A stretch of 64,000 bases of DNA from Enterobacter ludwigii (GCA_023023105.1 CP083824.1:2170001-2234000); one strand, 5' to 3'. Positions 46,999 through 57,856 are shown, counted from the first letter of the stretch. A program made the numbers and translations. Notes: generated from the sequence alone by a model not told the origin.

Positions 46999-47928
46999 AT
47001 GATGAATATTATGCATCCGGTACTGAGGCGGCTTGATTTAAACCTGCTGCCCGTTTTCGACGCGATTTACCGTCACCGCTCCGTTCGGCTGGCCGCTGAC
47101 GAGTTGGCGATGAGCACATCCGCGCTCAGCCATGCGCTGTCGCGTTTGCGCGTCACCCTGAATGACCCGCTGTTTTTTCGCGAAGGACATAGTATGTCTC
47201 CCAGCGTGTATGCCTCTCAGCTCGCACCTTCGATTGCTTCCGCACTGTCGTTCCTGAATCATGAGCTGACCCCGCAGCTGGAGTTTGATGCAGCCAGCAG
47301 TACAGAGAGCTTGCAGATTGCGATAACGGATTTTACCGCGCTTTGCATTTTTCCTGCTCTGATGCACAAGCTGCAGCTTACTGCGCCGGGTTTACGATTT
47401 GAATTGCGCTATCTGCCGCACAGCCCGGCGCTGACGGAGCTGCTGGCGGGTGAGGTGGATCTGGCGCTGGGCTTTAGCACGCCGGATGATATCCGCCATC
47501 CGGAACTGGAAGAGATCGGCTGGTTTAAAGATGAGTATGTGGTCATCAGCAACGCAAGCCGGACGCGGCTTACGCTGGAGGATTATCTCGCGGCCCGGCA
47601 TCTGGTGGTGACCCCGTGGAATGAGAAGAAGGGCGTGCTGGACGTGCGGCTTGAGCAGTTGGGCTATACCCGACAAATCGCGATCAAAACGCCGTCGATG
47701 CTCAGCGCGCCGTTTATCGTAGCGGAAAGCGACCTGCTGATGGCGATCCCCCGATATGCTGCTGAAAAGCTGATTGCGACAGCGGATCTCAGAATTTTTG
47801 CACTACCGTTCCCGATACACGCGTTCGAAGTGAAAATTTACTCACATAAACGCAGCGGGCAGCGGGGGGCGACCCGATGGCTTAAGGAGGAACTGCAGTC
47901 GCTAGCGCAGACTGGTAGGGACGTTTAG
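46999..47928 (+). CDS. LysR-family regulator (NodD/PcpR-like)
   Basis: 309 residues. HTH: RRLDLNLLPVFDAIYRHRSV and TSALSHALSRLRVTLNDPLFF, the NodD/SyrM-type signature. The effector domain contains LLAGEVDLALGF. ATG codons at 46999, 47002 and 47011 are all possible; none has a clear ribosome site. Target unknown; it is divergent from the acetyltransferase gene, about 90 bp apart. Confidence 0.85.
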   Translation: MMNIMHPVLRRLDLNLLPVFDAIYRHRSVRLAADELAMSTSALSHALSRLRVTLNDPLFFREGHSMSPSVYASQLAPSIASALSFLNHELTPQLEFDAASSTESLQIAITDFTALCIFPALMHKLQLTAPGLRFELRYLPHSPALTELLAGEVDLALGFSTPDDIRHPELEEIGWFKDEYVVISNASRTRLTLEDYLAARHLVVTPWNEKKGVLDVRLEQLGYTRQIAIKTPSMLSAPFIVAESDLLMAIPRYAAEKLIATADLRIFALPFPIHAFEVKIYSHKRSGQRGATRWLKEELQSLAQTGRDV

Positions 47929-47952
47929 GCCGGGTAAGCGTCGCTACCCGGC
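47929..47952. repeat. Single REP unit
   Basis: GCCGGGTAAGCG-TCGCTACCCGGC is a REP palindrome immediately after the LysR stop, between convergent genes. Confidence 0.85.
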
Positions 47953-47977
47953 AGATATAGCGGTCAATGAGGTATAG

Positions 47978-48844
47978 TCATTTTAACGGCAGGTAGATAT
48001 CCGTTTGCAGCGCATGTTCCGGCACCTCGTGAATAAAGTTGAGGTAGTGGAAAAATAGCGGGGCATCGCGCAGCGTTTCGCCGCTGGCCGGTAGCCACTC
48101 GCGAAACATCGCCCATACCGTGGCGGAAATGTTATCCAGCGAACCCGTGTGACGCCCGACGGCGTATCGACCACCGTCGATTTCACCACTGGAAACCCCG
48201 AAGTCATTTTCCGGTATCGCTTCAGAGATACTGCCGCAAATATCGAAACGAAAGGCGTCTGCGGGTGTGGTTGCCGGGTCATCCCAGACAATGCCAAAGG
48301 TGCTGCTTTCGTGTACGGGTGATAAGCCCGAGGTTTTACGCCAGGCAATAAATTTCGCCGCGCTGTCATTAACCCTATCCGGGCTGCCACGGTGCTGCAG
48401 AACTGCCACTTGGGTCTGCGGGAAATCGACAATCTTAATTTCCATTGTTTTTTGCTCCTGAAAGGTCATTTTCGGTACGCGCTGGTGCCAGCTCAGCCAG
48501 TCCGGCTGTTGCCGAAACTGACGGGGGCTTTTTCCAAATGCGTTTCTGAAGGCGCGGCTGAACGATTCGGGGTTCTGGAATCCGGCATCGAGCGCAATAT
48601 CAATCACCTTATCCTGTGGATTAAACGCCAGTCGCCAGGAAGCACGACGAAGGCGTAGCCACTGGATATAGCGATACAGCGGCTGGCCGCTGAATGCCAG
48701 AAACTGCCGGTGAAAATGATAAGGCGAACAGCAGGCTATCGCGCTGAGCTTCTCCAGCGTGAGCGGCTCATCGAGATGGTGGGCGATATAGTCGCACACC
48801 ATCGTGAAGCGCTCGCGGTAGGCCGTTTTGATTGCATCGTTCAT
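47978..48844 (-). CDS. AraC-family regulator with GyrI-like effector domain
   Basis: 288 residues from ATG 48844 (AGGAGG seven bases before it). The N-terminal double HTH is at residues 8-110 (LTLEKLSAIACCSPYHFHRQ and DIALDAGFQNPESFSRAFRNAFGKSP), as in Rob/SoxS. The C-terminal GyrI/SbmC-like domain is at 130-288 (MEIKIVDFPQTQVAVLQHRG, GGRYAVGRHTGS). Such proteins sense small cationic or amphipathic drugs and activate efflux or detoxification genes. Confidence 0.88.
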   Translation of the reverse strand: MNDAIKTAYRERFTMVCDYIAHHLDEPLTLEKLSAIACCSPYHFHRQFLAFSGQPLYRYIQWLRLRRASWRLAFNPQDKVIDIALDAGFQNPESFSRAFRNAFGKSPRQFRQQPDWLSWHQRVPKMTFQEQKTMEIKIVDFPQTQVAVLQHRGSPDRVNDSAAKFIAWRKTSGLSPVHESSTFGIVWDDPATTPADAFRFDICGSISEAIPENDFGVSSGEIDGGRYAVGRHTGSLDNISATVWAMFREWLPASGETLRDAPLFFHYLNFIHEVPEHALQTDIYLPLK

Positions 48845-48907
48845 TGCATCCTCCTGATGACCCACTTTGCCTCACCAAATGGCCAGAATCCTGACCGATC
48901 TTGCTAA

Positions 48908-49410
48908 TTATGGAGAAGTTATACTGGCCGCATATCGTTGTGCGGCAGCAATCGCCCTGTCGTCAAAAATATACTGTTCGAAATGATGGCTCGCATCGGT
49001 GACGCGGTAAATTTTCCATTTACCGTCTTCATTGCGCAGATACACGTTTAACCGCTGTTTTTGCCCATTACCTGCACCCAGCTCGACGTTAACAACTTTT
49101 CCGGACACTGAGTTTATTGCGTTGCTTACGCTCAGGTCAGGGATCCACTCCGCGGCATAGTCTTGTGTATAGGTAAAATAATCGGAACCGATAATTTCCT
49201 GCTCATTGAGAGAAAGAATTTTCTTCAGACGGAAGAGCGTGTCGCGCGCAATATACTCACGTATTTTTGGTGAATCGAGATTATCTTCATGGGTATCTGT
49301 AACGAAGGCCGTGAGGTAGAACGAATAAAAATCATTGATACGTTTTCCGGCGAATCCATCTGTGCTGAACATCCCGTCAATAACAGGCACATCATAAGAA
49401 TGTTACGCAT
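48908..49410 (-). pseudogene. DUF3828-like lipoprotein, frameshifted
   Basis: The frame from ATG 49410 encodes a lipoprotein signal with a lipobox (MRNILMMCLLLTGCSAQ, Cys14) and runs to SPEN before going off-frame. The following part, KRINDFYSFYLTAFVTDTHE onward to the stop at 48908, is in another frame. Adding one base to the AAAA run at 49343-49346 would join them into one protein of about 166 residues. The remainder (YFTYTQDYAAEWIPDLS, GKWKIYRVTDASHHFEQYI) looks like DUF3828. It directly follows the amidase remnant with a one-base overlap (TGATG), as immunity genes follow effectors. Confidence 0.65.
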
Positions 49411-49651
49411 CAGTTTTTCCTGTAAATTTTGTAAGAAGGGCGCTCAGAACGATATCCCGGACCACCCCACATATCTCTTTGTCTGAAATCTGAGTACCAG
49501 GTAGTGCCGTCGTAAATTGCCATGTGACCCGCAGGATTACCGCCATCATAGGGCTGAATAACAACCACATCGCCTTCCTGTAATGTTTCGCCTTGTCCTA
49601 AAATTAGGAAACCTGCCCGTTCAGGGCCGCTGCGTGTTTGTTCCATGCCAT
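49410..49651 (-). pseudogene. Remnant of a CHAP/NlpC-type peptidoglycan amidase, internally deleted
   Basis: AGGAG and ATG 49651 start MAWNKHAAALNGQVS and then a stop. In another frame the C-terminal half of the same type of protein follows: LQEGDVVVIQPYDGGNPAG, GHMAIYDGTTWYSDF and GPGYRSERPSYKIYRKN. GHMAIYDG holds the catalytic-type His. The region that would contain the catalytic Cys is missing, so about 45-50 codons were deleted. Such proteins include type VI secretion amidase effectors; no secretion genes are in the window. Confidence 0.6.
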
Positions 49652-49853
49652 GTGTTAACTCCTGTTGTAGATGAAAGTGTCACTAAACAACGAGAGCTTC
49701 AATCCGCTTAGGCAAAAAATGTTATTAAAAGATTATATATTTCATAGTCTTATATGTTTTTGGGGTTTTATTCGCTTGGTTGATGATATGCGGTAGATAC
49801 GCTGATGTAGCAACGGAAACAGAAGGTTTACATCCCCTGTCAAGTGAAATACC

Positions 49854-49870
49854 ATACCCCCCTATAGTAT
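49854..49870. promoter_or_regulatory. FrmR operator
   Basis: ATACCCCCCTATAGTAT is a short inverted repeat (ATAC...GTAT) around a six-C tract, the form bound by CsoR/RcnR/FrmR tetramers. It lies 11 bases before the frmR start. Confidence 0.75.
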
Positions 49871-49881
49871 CTGGAGGGCGT

Positions 49882-51328
<1,447 letters not shown>

Positions 51329-51334
51329 CTCTTC

Positions 51335-51366
51335 TGCCAGCGGTTTTTCACCGCTGGCATTTCTTT
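51335..51366 (+). terminator. Rho-independent terminator after frmA
   Basis: TGCCAGCGGT and ACCGCTGGCA form a perfect 10-bp stem with a TTTTC loop, followed by TTTCTTT. It ends the frmRA transcript directly, leaving no room for frmB. Confidence 0.85.
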
Positions 51367-51409
51367 AATAATCTTCTCTAAAGTGTGACCAGTGCGGCGT
51401 TTTTAGCCG

Positions 51410-51436
51410 TAATCTAAATCTCTGCCGTGCCGATGA
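51410..51436 (+). promoter_or_regulatory. Candidate sigma-28 (FliA) promoter of the chemoreceptor
   Basis: TAAT, 15 bases, then GCCGATGA fits the flagellar consensus TAAA-N15-GCCGATAA with one mismatch in each box. It lies about 50 bases before the receptor start. Chemoreceptors are commonly FliA-dependent. Confidence 0.5.
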
Positions 51437-51488
51437 CTATTTAACGGGCGTGTTTTTACGCATCTTACCTATAAGAGAGTCGACGGTC

Positions 51489-53180
51489 ATGGACAACACT
51501 ACTTCGATGCAGGCGCAGCGCAAGCTGAGCTTCTTGCATCACATCAGGCTGGTTCCGCTGTTTTCCTCCATTCTCGGTGGCATTATTCTGCTTTTTGCCT
51601 TGAGCTCAGGTCTGGCGGGATATTTCCTGCTTCAGGCCGATCGCGATCAGCAGGATGTCACATCTGAAATTCAGGTGCGTATGGGGCTGTCGAACAGCTC
51701 AAACCATCTGCGAACCGCGCGTATCAATCTGATCCACGCCGGTGCGGCAAGCCGTATCGCGGAGATGGATGCCATGAAGCAGAACATCAGCGATGCGGAA
51801 ACGCGTATTAAGCAGTCTCAGGAGAGTTTCACCGCCTATATGAATCGCGCCGTGCGTACCGCAGAGGGCGAAGCGCTGGATGCTGACCTGAAAGCACGAT
51901 ATGACGCCTATATTGCGGGTATGCAGCCGATGGTTAAATTCGCCAAAAACGGTATGTTTGAAGCAATTATCAACCATGAAAACGAAACCGCGCGTCCGCT
52001 GGACGACGCCTACAACGCCGTGCTGCTGAAGGCGATTAAGATCCGTACCGACCGTGCCAATGCCCTGACGGCACAGGCGCACAGCCGCACACAGCTGGGT
52101 CTGATGTTTATGATCGGCGCGTTCGCGCTCGCACTGGTGCTGACGGCATTGACCTTTACCGTGCTGCGCCGCACGGTGATCCATCCGCTGCAGCGTGCGG
52201 CGAAACGTATCGAGAATATCGCCAAAGGCGACCTGACGATGCCGGACGATGTGGCCGGACGCAGCGAAATTGGCCGCCTGACGCGCGATCTGCAAACCAT
52301 GCAGCACTCGCTTGAAAACACCGTGGGTACCGTACGTCAGGGGGCGGAGGAGATCTACCGTGGAACCAGTGAAATCTCTGCCGGTAACACCGATCTCTCT
52401 TCGCGCACTGAACAGCAGGCTGCTGCCATTGAGCAGACCGCCGCAAGCATGGAACAACTGACCGCAACGGTGAAACAGAACGCGGATAATGCTCACCATG
52501 CCAGTAAACTGGCAGAAGATGCCTCCGGTAAAGCCAGCCGTGGCGGCCAGATGGTCTCCGGGGTGGTCAAAACCATGGGTAACATCTCCAGCAGTTCGAA
52601 AAAAATCTCTGAGATTACCGCAGTGATTAACAGCATTGCCTTCCAGACCAATATCCTGGCGCTTAACGCAGCGGTAGAAGCGGCGCGGGCGGGTGAACAG
52701 GGGCGTGGGTTTGCTGTGGTAGCAAGTGAAGTACGTACCCTGGCAAGCCGCAGTGCGAATGCCGCAAAAGAGATTGAGAGCCTGATCAACGAGTCGGTCT
52801 CGCTGATCGACCAGGGTTCCGGTGAAGTTGTCGCCGCCGGCAACACCATGAATGAAATCGTGGAGGCGGTTAAACGGGTGACTGACATCATGCTGGAGAT
52901 TGCCGCAGCGTCTGATGAGCAGAGTCGTGGCATTGTGCAGGTGAGTCAGGCGATTTCTGAAATGGATAAAGTGACCCAGCAGAACGCCTCGCTGGTGGAA
53001 GAAGCCTCCGCAGCCGCAGCATCTCTGGAAGAACAGGGCGCGCGTCTGACCGAGGCGGTTGGCGCGTTTCGTTTGAGCAGCGTGAAGCCAGGCCGAGTGG
53101 CTACACCAGCCTCAGTGACGAAGAGCACGCCGCTACGCCCCGCGGCAACGGTTTCCGGGGATAACTGGGAAACGTTCTGA
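51489..53180 (+). CDS. Methyl-accepting chemotaxis protein
   Basis: 563 residues. Transmembrane helix 1 at about 25-50, a periplasmic four-helix sensor (about 50-205, TarH-like), helix 2 at about 205-232, HAMP ([21 protein letters not shown]), and a cytoplasmic coiled coil with the signalling tip EIISVIN-like [24 protein letters not shown] region. It ends in NWETF, the CheR/CheB-docking pentapeptide of high-abundance receptors. The ligand cannot be read from sequence. It has its own likely FliA promoter. Confidence 0.93.
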   Translation: MDNTTSMQAQRKLSFLHHIRLVPLFSSILGGIILLFALSSGLAGYFLLQADRDQQDVTSEIQVRMGLSNSSNHLRTARINLIHAGAASRIAEMDAMKQNISDAETRIKQSQESFTAYMNRAVRTAEGEALDADLKARYDAYIAGMQPMVKFAKNGMFEAIINHENETARPLDDAYNAVLLKAIKIRTDRANALTAQAHSRTQLGLMFMIGAFALALVLTALTFTVLRRTVIHPLQRAAKRIENIAKGDLTMPDDVAGRSEIGRLTRDLQTMQHSLENTVGTVRQGAEEIYRGTSEISAGNTDLSSRTEQQAAAIEQTAASMEQLTATVKQNADNAHHASKLAEDASGKASRGGQMVSGVVKTMGNISSSSKKISEITAVINSIAFQTNILALNAAVEAARAGEQGRGFAVVASEVRTLASRSANAAKEIESLINESVSLIDQGSGEVVAAGNTMNEIVEAVKRVTDIMLEIAAASDEQSRGIVQVSQAISEMDKVTQQNASLVEEASAAAASLEEQGARLTEAVGAFRLSSVKPGRVATPASVTKSTPLRPAATVSGDNWETF

Positions 53181-53194
53181 GTTGCGCCACCAGA

Positions 53195-53222
53195 AAAAAA
53201 GGGACCTTTCGGTCCCTTTTTT
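53195..53222. terminator. Bidirectional terminator
   Basis: AAAAAAGGGACC-TTTC-GGTCCCTTTTTT, a 12-bp stem with T-runs on both strands, between the convergent receptor and PQQ dehydrogenase genes. Confidence 0.9.
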
Positions 53223-53228
53223 CATCTG

Positions 53229-55610
53229 TTACTTCTTATCGGGTAAGGCATACGCGATAACGTAATCACCGCGATCCGGTGACTGACGGGCACCACCGGC
53301 GTTAATGATGATGTACTGTTTGCCGGTTTTCGGCGACACGTAGGTCATCGGGCCGGACTGGCTGCCCACCGGCAGACGGTCTTTCCAGATCTCTTTCCCG
53401 GTGGCGGTATCAAACGCGCGCAGGTAGAAGTCCTGAGTGCCGGCAAAGAACAGCAGACCAGACTGAGTAGAGAGTGACGCACCCAGTGTCGGCATACCAA
53501 TTGGGATCGGCATATGCATACGAATGCCCAGCGGGCCGGTATCTTCCACCGTACCGACAGGAACCTGCCACACCAGCTTGCCGGTTTTCAGGTCAACGGC
53601 TGACATGGTGCCAAACGGCGGCTTCTGGCACGGAATGCCCAGCGGCGACAGGAAACGTTCGCGCATGGCACCGAAAGGCGTTCCATCCATTGGTACGATA
53701 CCCATCTCGATGCCGCTGGCGTTTTTCGCCACGTTAGCGCGCGGTACCATGTAGTTTGCCAGCCCCAGGCGCATATCGTTGACGAACATCAGGCTGTTGT
53801 TCGGGTCAACGGAGACGCTGCCCCAGTTCATCCCGCCGAGCGAGCCAGGGAACTGCAGGGAACGGTCGAGACCTGGTGGGGTGAAGACGCCCTGATGGCG
53901 CATCTCCTTGAACTGAATACGGCACAGCAGCAGGTCGACAGGCGTCGCCCCCCACATGTCGGACTCGGTCAGCGTCTGGTTGCCAATCATCGGCATACCA
54001 ACAGAATACGGCTGGGTTGGAGAGTAGCGCTCACCTTCGACGTTACCCGCCGGGACAGGACGCTCCTCAACCTTCGCCACCGGCTTACCGGTTTCGCGGT
54101 TGAGCATGAAGATCATACCCTGCTTGCTGGTCTGCACCAGTACAGGCGTGGTACCGCCCTTACCGTCGGGCAGGTCGTACAGCAGCGGCTGGGAAGGCAG
54201 ATCAAAGTCCCACAGGTCGTGGTGGGTGGTCTGGAAATGCCAGCGGACCTGACCGGTGGCTGCATCAACCGCCACGATAGATGAGCTGTATTTATCATCC
54301 AGCGCGGTACGTTCACCTGCCCAGAAATCCGGGGTGGCGTTGCCGGTTGGCAGGTAGATCAGGTTCAGTTTGGCGTCATAAGACATCGCAGACCAGACGT
54401 TCGGCGTACCGCGCGTGTAGGTCTGGCCTTTCGGCGGCAGGCCGGTCAGGTTCGGGTTACCCGGATCCCACGCCCACGCCAGTTTACCGGTGTGAACGTC
54501 ATACGCGCGCACCACGCCCGGCGGTTCGCCGGTGGAGTAGTTATCCGCGACGCGACCGCCGACGACAACAACATTCCCGGCAACCAGCGGCGTAGACGTT
54601 TGCTGATAGTAGCCCGGCTTGATCTCGCCCATGCCGACGCTCAGGTCAACGGTGCCATGGTCGCCAAAGTCTTCGCAGACCTTACCGGTATCCGCGTTGA
54701 TGGCAATCAGGCGGGCATCAGTAGTGGGCAGGAACAGGCGGCGAGGGCACGCGGCAGGCTGTGTCTCAACCTGTGACGTTGTCACTGAAGACCGATCCTC
54801 AAAATAGCCCAGCCCACGACAACGCTGCCAGTTAGGTGCCGTGGCTTTGGAATCATAGCGCCACTTCTCTTTACCTGAGTCGACATCCAGCGCCAGCACT
54901 TTACTGTATGGCGTACAGACATACAGCGTGTCGCCAATCTGCAATGGCGTGTTTTGATCTTCCGCGCCAGAACCATTGCTCTGCGGGATATCACCCGTGT
55001 GTGCAACCCAGGCAACTTTCAGGTCACTGACATTCTGCTTGTTAATCTGGTCCAGCGCGGCGAAGCGGTCGCCGTGCGTGGTGTTGCCCCAGTGCTCCCA
55101 GTTTTTTTGCTGCTCGCCGGGTGCGACGGGTTTAACCGGAACGGGCTCGTTAGCCGCCACGAGGGTTTGCGGTTTAAACATCCAGCCCAGGCTGACCAGC
55201 ATAGCCACCGCAAGCACGGCTGCGATACCAAAAGCGGGAGCCTTGTTCGGTGCGTTATGGTTTGCTGCACGCAGAAAAGGCCACACGATGGCGCAGAGGA
55301 ATGCCAGTACGGCAAACGTAAAGAGGCGGGAGAAGAGCGGCCAGAAATCCCAGCCCGCATCGCTTACCGCCCAGAACAGCGAGGCGATAAACGCGATGCT
55401 ATAAAGCACTATCCCACTGGTGCGACTGGTAAAAATGAGGATCGCGGCAATCACCATCACCACGCCCATTATCAGGAAGTACCAACTTCCACCTACGGAG
55501 GCGAGCTTAAAGCCCAACCCGCCGACGGCCAGACCGATGAGCATCATCAGTCCGGCAAGTAGCCACTGCAGAATACGAGGTATCCCGCGCGGCGCGCTGC
55601 CAAATGCCAT
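53229..55610 (-). CDS. Membrane-bound PQQ-dependent dehydrogenase (glucose/quinate/shikimate family)
   Basis: 793 residues. Five N-terminal helices (about 10-145) anchor it in the inner membrane and bind quinone. A periplasmic eight-bladed PQQ propeller follows, with W-docking motifs (SGKEKWRYD, TGKLAWAWD, TGQVRWHFQTTHHDLWDFDLPSQP) and PDFWAGERTALDDKYSSSI. It oxidises a sugar or quinate in the periplasm and passes electrons to ubiquinone. The neighbouring pcaQ regulator of protocatechuate catabolism favours quinate/shikimate over glucose. No PQQ synthesis genes are in the window. Confidence 0.9.
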   Translation of the reverse strand: MAFGSAPRGIPRILQWLLAGLMMLIGLAVGGLGFKLASVGGSWYFLIMGVVMVIAAILIFTSRTSGIVLYSIAFIASLFWAVSDAGWDFWPLFSRLFTFAVLAFLCAIVWPFLRAANHNAPNKAPAFGIAAVLAVAMLVSLGWMFKPQTLVAANEPVPVKPVAPGEQQKNWEHWGNTTHGDRFAALDQINKQNVSDLKVAWVAHTGDIPQSNGSGAEDQNTPLQIGDTLYVCTPYSKVLALDVDSGKEKWRYDSKATAPNWQRCRGLGYFEDRSSVTTSQVETQPAACPRRLFLPTTDARLIAINADTGKVCEDFGDHGTVDLSVGMGEIKPGYYQQTSTPLVAGNVVVVGGRVADNYSTGEPPGVVRAYDVHTGKLAWAWDPGNPNLTGLPPKGQTYTRGTPNVWSAMSYDAKLNLIYLPTGNATPDFWAGERTALDDKYSSSIVAVDAATGQVRWHFQTTHHDLWDFDLPSQPLLYDLPDGKGGTTPVLVQTSKQGMIFMLNRETGKPVAKVEERPVPAGNVEGERYSPTQPYSVGMPMIGNQTLTESDMWGATPVDLLLCRIQFKEMRHQGVFTPPGLDRSLQFPGSLGGMNWGSVSVDPNNSLMFVNDMRLGLANYMVPRANVAKNASGIEMGIVPMDGTPFGAMRERFLSPLGIPCQKPPFGTMSAVDLKTGKLVWQVPVGTVEDTGPLGIRMHMPIPIGMPTLGASLSTQSGLLFFAGTQDFYLRAFDTATGKEIWKDRLPVGSQSGPMTYVSPKTGKQYIIINAGGARQSPDRGDYVIAYALPDKK

Positions 55611-55820
55611 TTTCTGTCTCCTTTAGATCCCCCCGCCGTGCCGGAAATGTACCAGTTGGGTAATAATTGCAGAGGGGGTAATGATAAATACGAGTGAATT
55701 CGGGTTTGTAAAATGATTTGCGAACCATTTGGTGAATTCACAGGTATGATAAAACTGTTAAATTGTTTTACGCAATTGTTAATGAATAATTTCGCATTAA
55801 TTGATTAGAGCACAGGACTG

Positions 55821-55846
55821 CCCCTCGCCCCCTTTGGGGAGAGGGG
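55821..55846. repeat. G+C-rich palindrome downstream of pcaQ
   Basis: CCCCTC-G-CCCC-CTTT-GGGG-A-GAGGGG, a hairpin of the small enterobacterial CCCTCTCCCC...GGGGCGAGGG repeat class. It may end the pcaQ transcript on the minus strand. Confidence 0.65.
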
Positions 55847-55866
55847 TAGAGTGAGGGGAAGGGTTT

Positions 55867-56790
55867 CTAGACCGGCATAGATTTGCGAATGGCGCTCAGC
55901 AGCGTCTGTGCGCCTGTGGAAAGCGGGGTATCTACCCGCGTCAGAATACCGATGGGTTCACCGGCGCCAGGCGACGTCACCGGCAGTGCGGTAAGCGTAC
56001 CCTGGCGTAAATCATCTTTTACCGCGCCGGAGGGAACGAACCAGACGTAGTCATAATCCAGAGTAAGCTGGCGTGAAAGCGAGGCCGAAAGCGTTTCGAT
56101 ACAACCCGAAGGCAGCGAACATCCCTGCATTTTAAGCAGTGTCTCGGCGGTGTCTCGCGGGACCGTCCCTTTAGGGCAGACCACCACAGGCCACTCCATG
56201 ACGCGGCTTAACGTCACGGTATCCTGCAACAGAGGGTGGTCAGGACGCACAACCAGCTTCAGTGATTCCAGGAACAACAGTTCGTAATTCAGACCACCCA
56301 TCAGTTCAGGATCGGACATTCGACCGATGCCAAGATCCAGTTCACCTGATTTCAGCCCCGCGAGCAGCATGGTGTTATTCATGGTGGCAACCTGAATCGT
56401 GGTATGTCTTTGCTGTTTGTGGAACTGACCGATGACCGGAGGAAGAATACCCAGTGCAGCGGTAGGCAGGGCTCCCACGCGCACAACTTCGCTGGCGTGC
56501 TCTTCTTTGCGATTGAGGGACTGGCCCGCGGTGTTGAGGGCATCAAGCACTTTTACGGCGTGCGTGAGAAATTGCTCGCCCACCAGGGTCAGTTGTGCCC
56601 CCAGACGACCACGGTCAAAAAGACGTGTACCGGTAAGTTGTTCCAGCTCATTCAGCGTTTTCGAGAGAGCAGGCTGGCTCAGGTTAAGAGTTTCAGCCGC
56701 ACGCCCCAGCGTTCCCTGTTGAGCGACGGCCACAAATGTATGCAAATGGCGCAAGCGTATGCGCTGACTGAACAGACCATTTTTTTCCAT
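55867..56790 (-). CDS. pcaQ: LysR-family activator PcaQ
   Basis: 307 residues. RIRLRHLHTFVAVAQQGTLGRAAETLNLSQPALSKTLNELE is the PcaQ/GbpR-type HTH, and the effector domain contains NNTMLLAGLKSGELDLGIGRM. PcaQ activates genes of the beta-ketoadipate branch in response to beta-carboxy-cis,cis-muconate. The pca enzymes are not in the window; the adjacent PQQ dehydrogenase could feed quinate into protocatechuate. The name rests on recall of the family. Confidence 0.75.
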   Translation of the reverse strand: MEKNGLFSQRIRLRHLHTFVAVAQQGTLGRAAETLNLSQPALSKTLNELEQLTGTRLFDRGRLGAQLTLVGEQFLTHAVKVLDALNTAGQSLNRKEEHASEVVRVGALPTAALGILPPVIGQFHKQQRHTTIQVATMNNTMLLAGLKSGELDLGIGRMSDPELMGGLNYELLFLESLKLVVRPDHPLLQDTVTLSRVMEWPVVVCPKGTVPRDTAETLLKMQGCSLPSGCIETLSASLSRQLTLDYDYVWFVPSGAVKDDLRQGTLTALPVTSPGAGEPIGILTRVDTPLSTGAQTLLSAIRKSMPV

Positions 56791-56971
56791 AGGCGATGTT
56801 AAAAACAGAGCGATGCGGGTGACAAGTTAAGTTGTTTAATTTTGATAACCTGATAGCAAAATATTTTTAACATTTGATCTGTTTGAGTTACAACATGTTT
56901 TTCGACGGGGGCACAAAAGCGAACGTCCGTGTTCATTTATTGCGCATTCAGGAGAGGAGTGGCTAACCGAT

Positions 56972-57856
56972 TTAGATCACGCCGTCACCGCCGTCAGAGC
57001 ACCACACCTGGCCGGACGTAAAGGAACATTCATCCGAGGCCAGCGTGACGTACAATGGTGCAATCTCGACGGGCTGGCCCGGACGCCCCAGCGGGGTGTC
57101 GCCACCGAACTCCTTCACTTTTTCCATCGGTTGCCCGCCGCTGGATTGCAGCACAGTCCAGTAAGGGCCAGGGGCGACCGCGTTGACGCGAATGCCTTTC
57201 GGACCCAACTGTTTGGCTAATGCTTTGGTAAATACCGCCAGACAGGCTTTCGTCTGGGCATAGTCCAGCAGTACGGGGCTGGGCTTCACCGCCTGCACGG
57301 AGGAGGTATTAATGATAACGGATGAGGCTTTCAGGTGGCGCAGAGCGGCTTTGGTGATCCAGAAAGGGGCATACACGTTCGTTTTAAACGTCGCGTCGAA
57401 TTCTTCGGTGGTCAGTTCCTCAATTGATTCCCGGAACTGCTGGCGACCGGCGTTATTCACCAGAATATCCAGCCCGCCAAGTTGGGTGGCGGCCTCATCA
57501 ACCAGGTTCTGGCAGAAGGTTTCGTCCCTGATATCGCCCGGAAGCGCGACGGCAGTGCGGCCTTCAGCTTTAATCAGGTCAATAACGGCTACCGCGTCCT
57601 GCTCCTCTTCCGGCAGGTAGTTGATGGCAATATCGGCACCTTCACGGGCATAGGCAATCGCCACCGCACGTCCAATACCGGAGTCTCCTCCGGTTATCAG
57701 CGCTTTTTTTCCGGTGAGGCGTCCATGCCCTTTGTAACTGGTTTCCCCATGGTCAGGTACAGGTTGCATTTCGGATGCCAGTCCCGGCGGCGTTTGCGGC
57801 TGTTCCGGGAACGGGGGGTGTGGGTAAGCGTTCGTACGTTGTTGGGTATCGCTCAT
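56972..57856 (-). CDS. SDR-family oxidoreductase (YghA-like)
   Basis: 294 residues. An N-terminal Pro-rich extension of about 45 residues (HPPFPEQPQTPPG) precedes the SDR domain with TGGDSGIGRAVAIAYAREGA, NNAG and the active-site YAQTKAC. The extension and TGGDSGIGRA are typical of E. coli YghA and Bacillus YhdF/YhxC. Such enzymes reduce aldehydes with NADPH and are general-stress proteins. The ATG at 57856 is followed closely upstream by AGGAGTCAGCT. Confidence 0.88.
   Translation of the reverse strand: MSDTQQRTNAYPHPPFPEQPQTPPGLASEMQPVPDHGETSYKGHGRLTGKKALITGGDSGIGRAVAIAYAREGADIAINYLPEEEQDAVAVIDLIKAEGRTAVALPGDIRDETFCQNLVDEAATQLGGLDILVNNAGRQQFRESIEELTTEEFDATFKTNVYAPFWITKAALRHLKASSVIINTSSVQAVKPSPVLLDYAQTKACLAVFTKALAKQLGPKGIRVNAVAPGPYWTVLQSSGGQPMEKVKEFGGDTPLGRPGQPVEIAPLYVTLASDECSFTSGQVWCSDGGDGVI

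Noticed and set aside
51380..51410. TAAAGTGT followed by GCCGTAAT as a sigma-28 promoter
   Set aside because: Spacing between the boxes is 19 bases, not 11, so the site at 51410-51436 fits better.
54954..55562. 202-codon plus-strand frame in the PQQ dehydrogenase gene
   Set aside because: Antisense to the membrane domain of a complete dehydrogenase, with low-complexity composition and no start signal.
56791..56971. PcaQ self-binding site (ATAACC-N4-GGTT type)
   Set aside because: Only one half site (GATAACC) is present near 56849; the second half does not follow at the right spacing.
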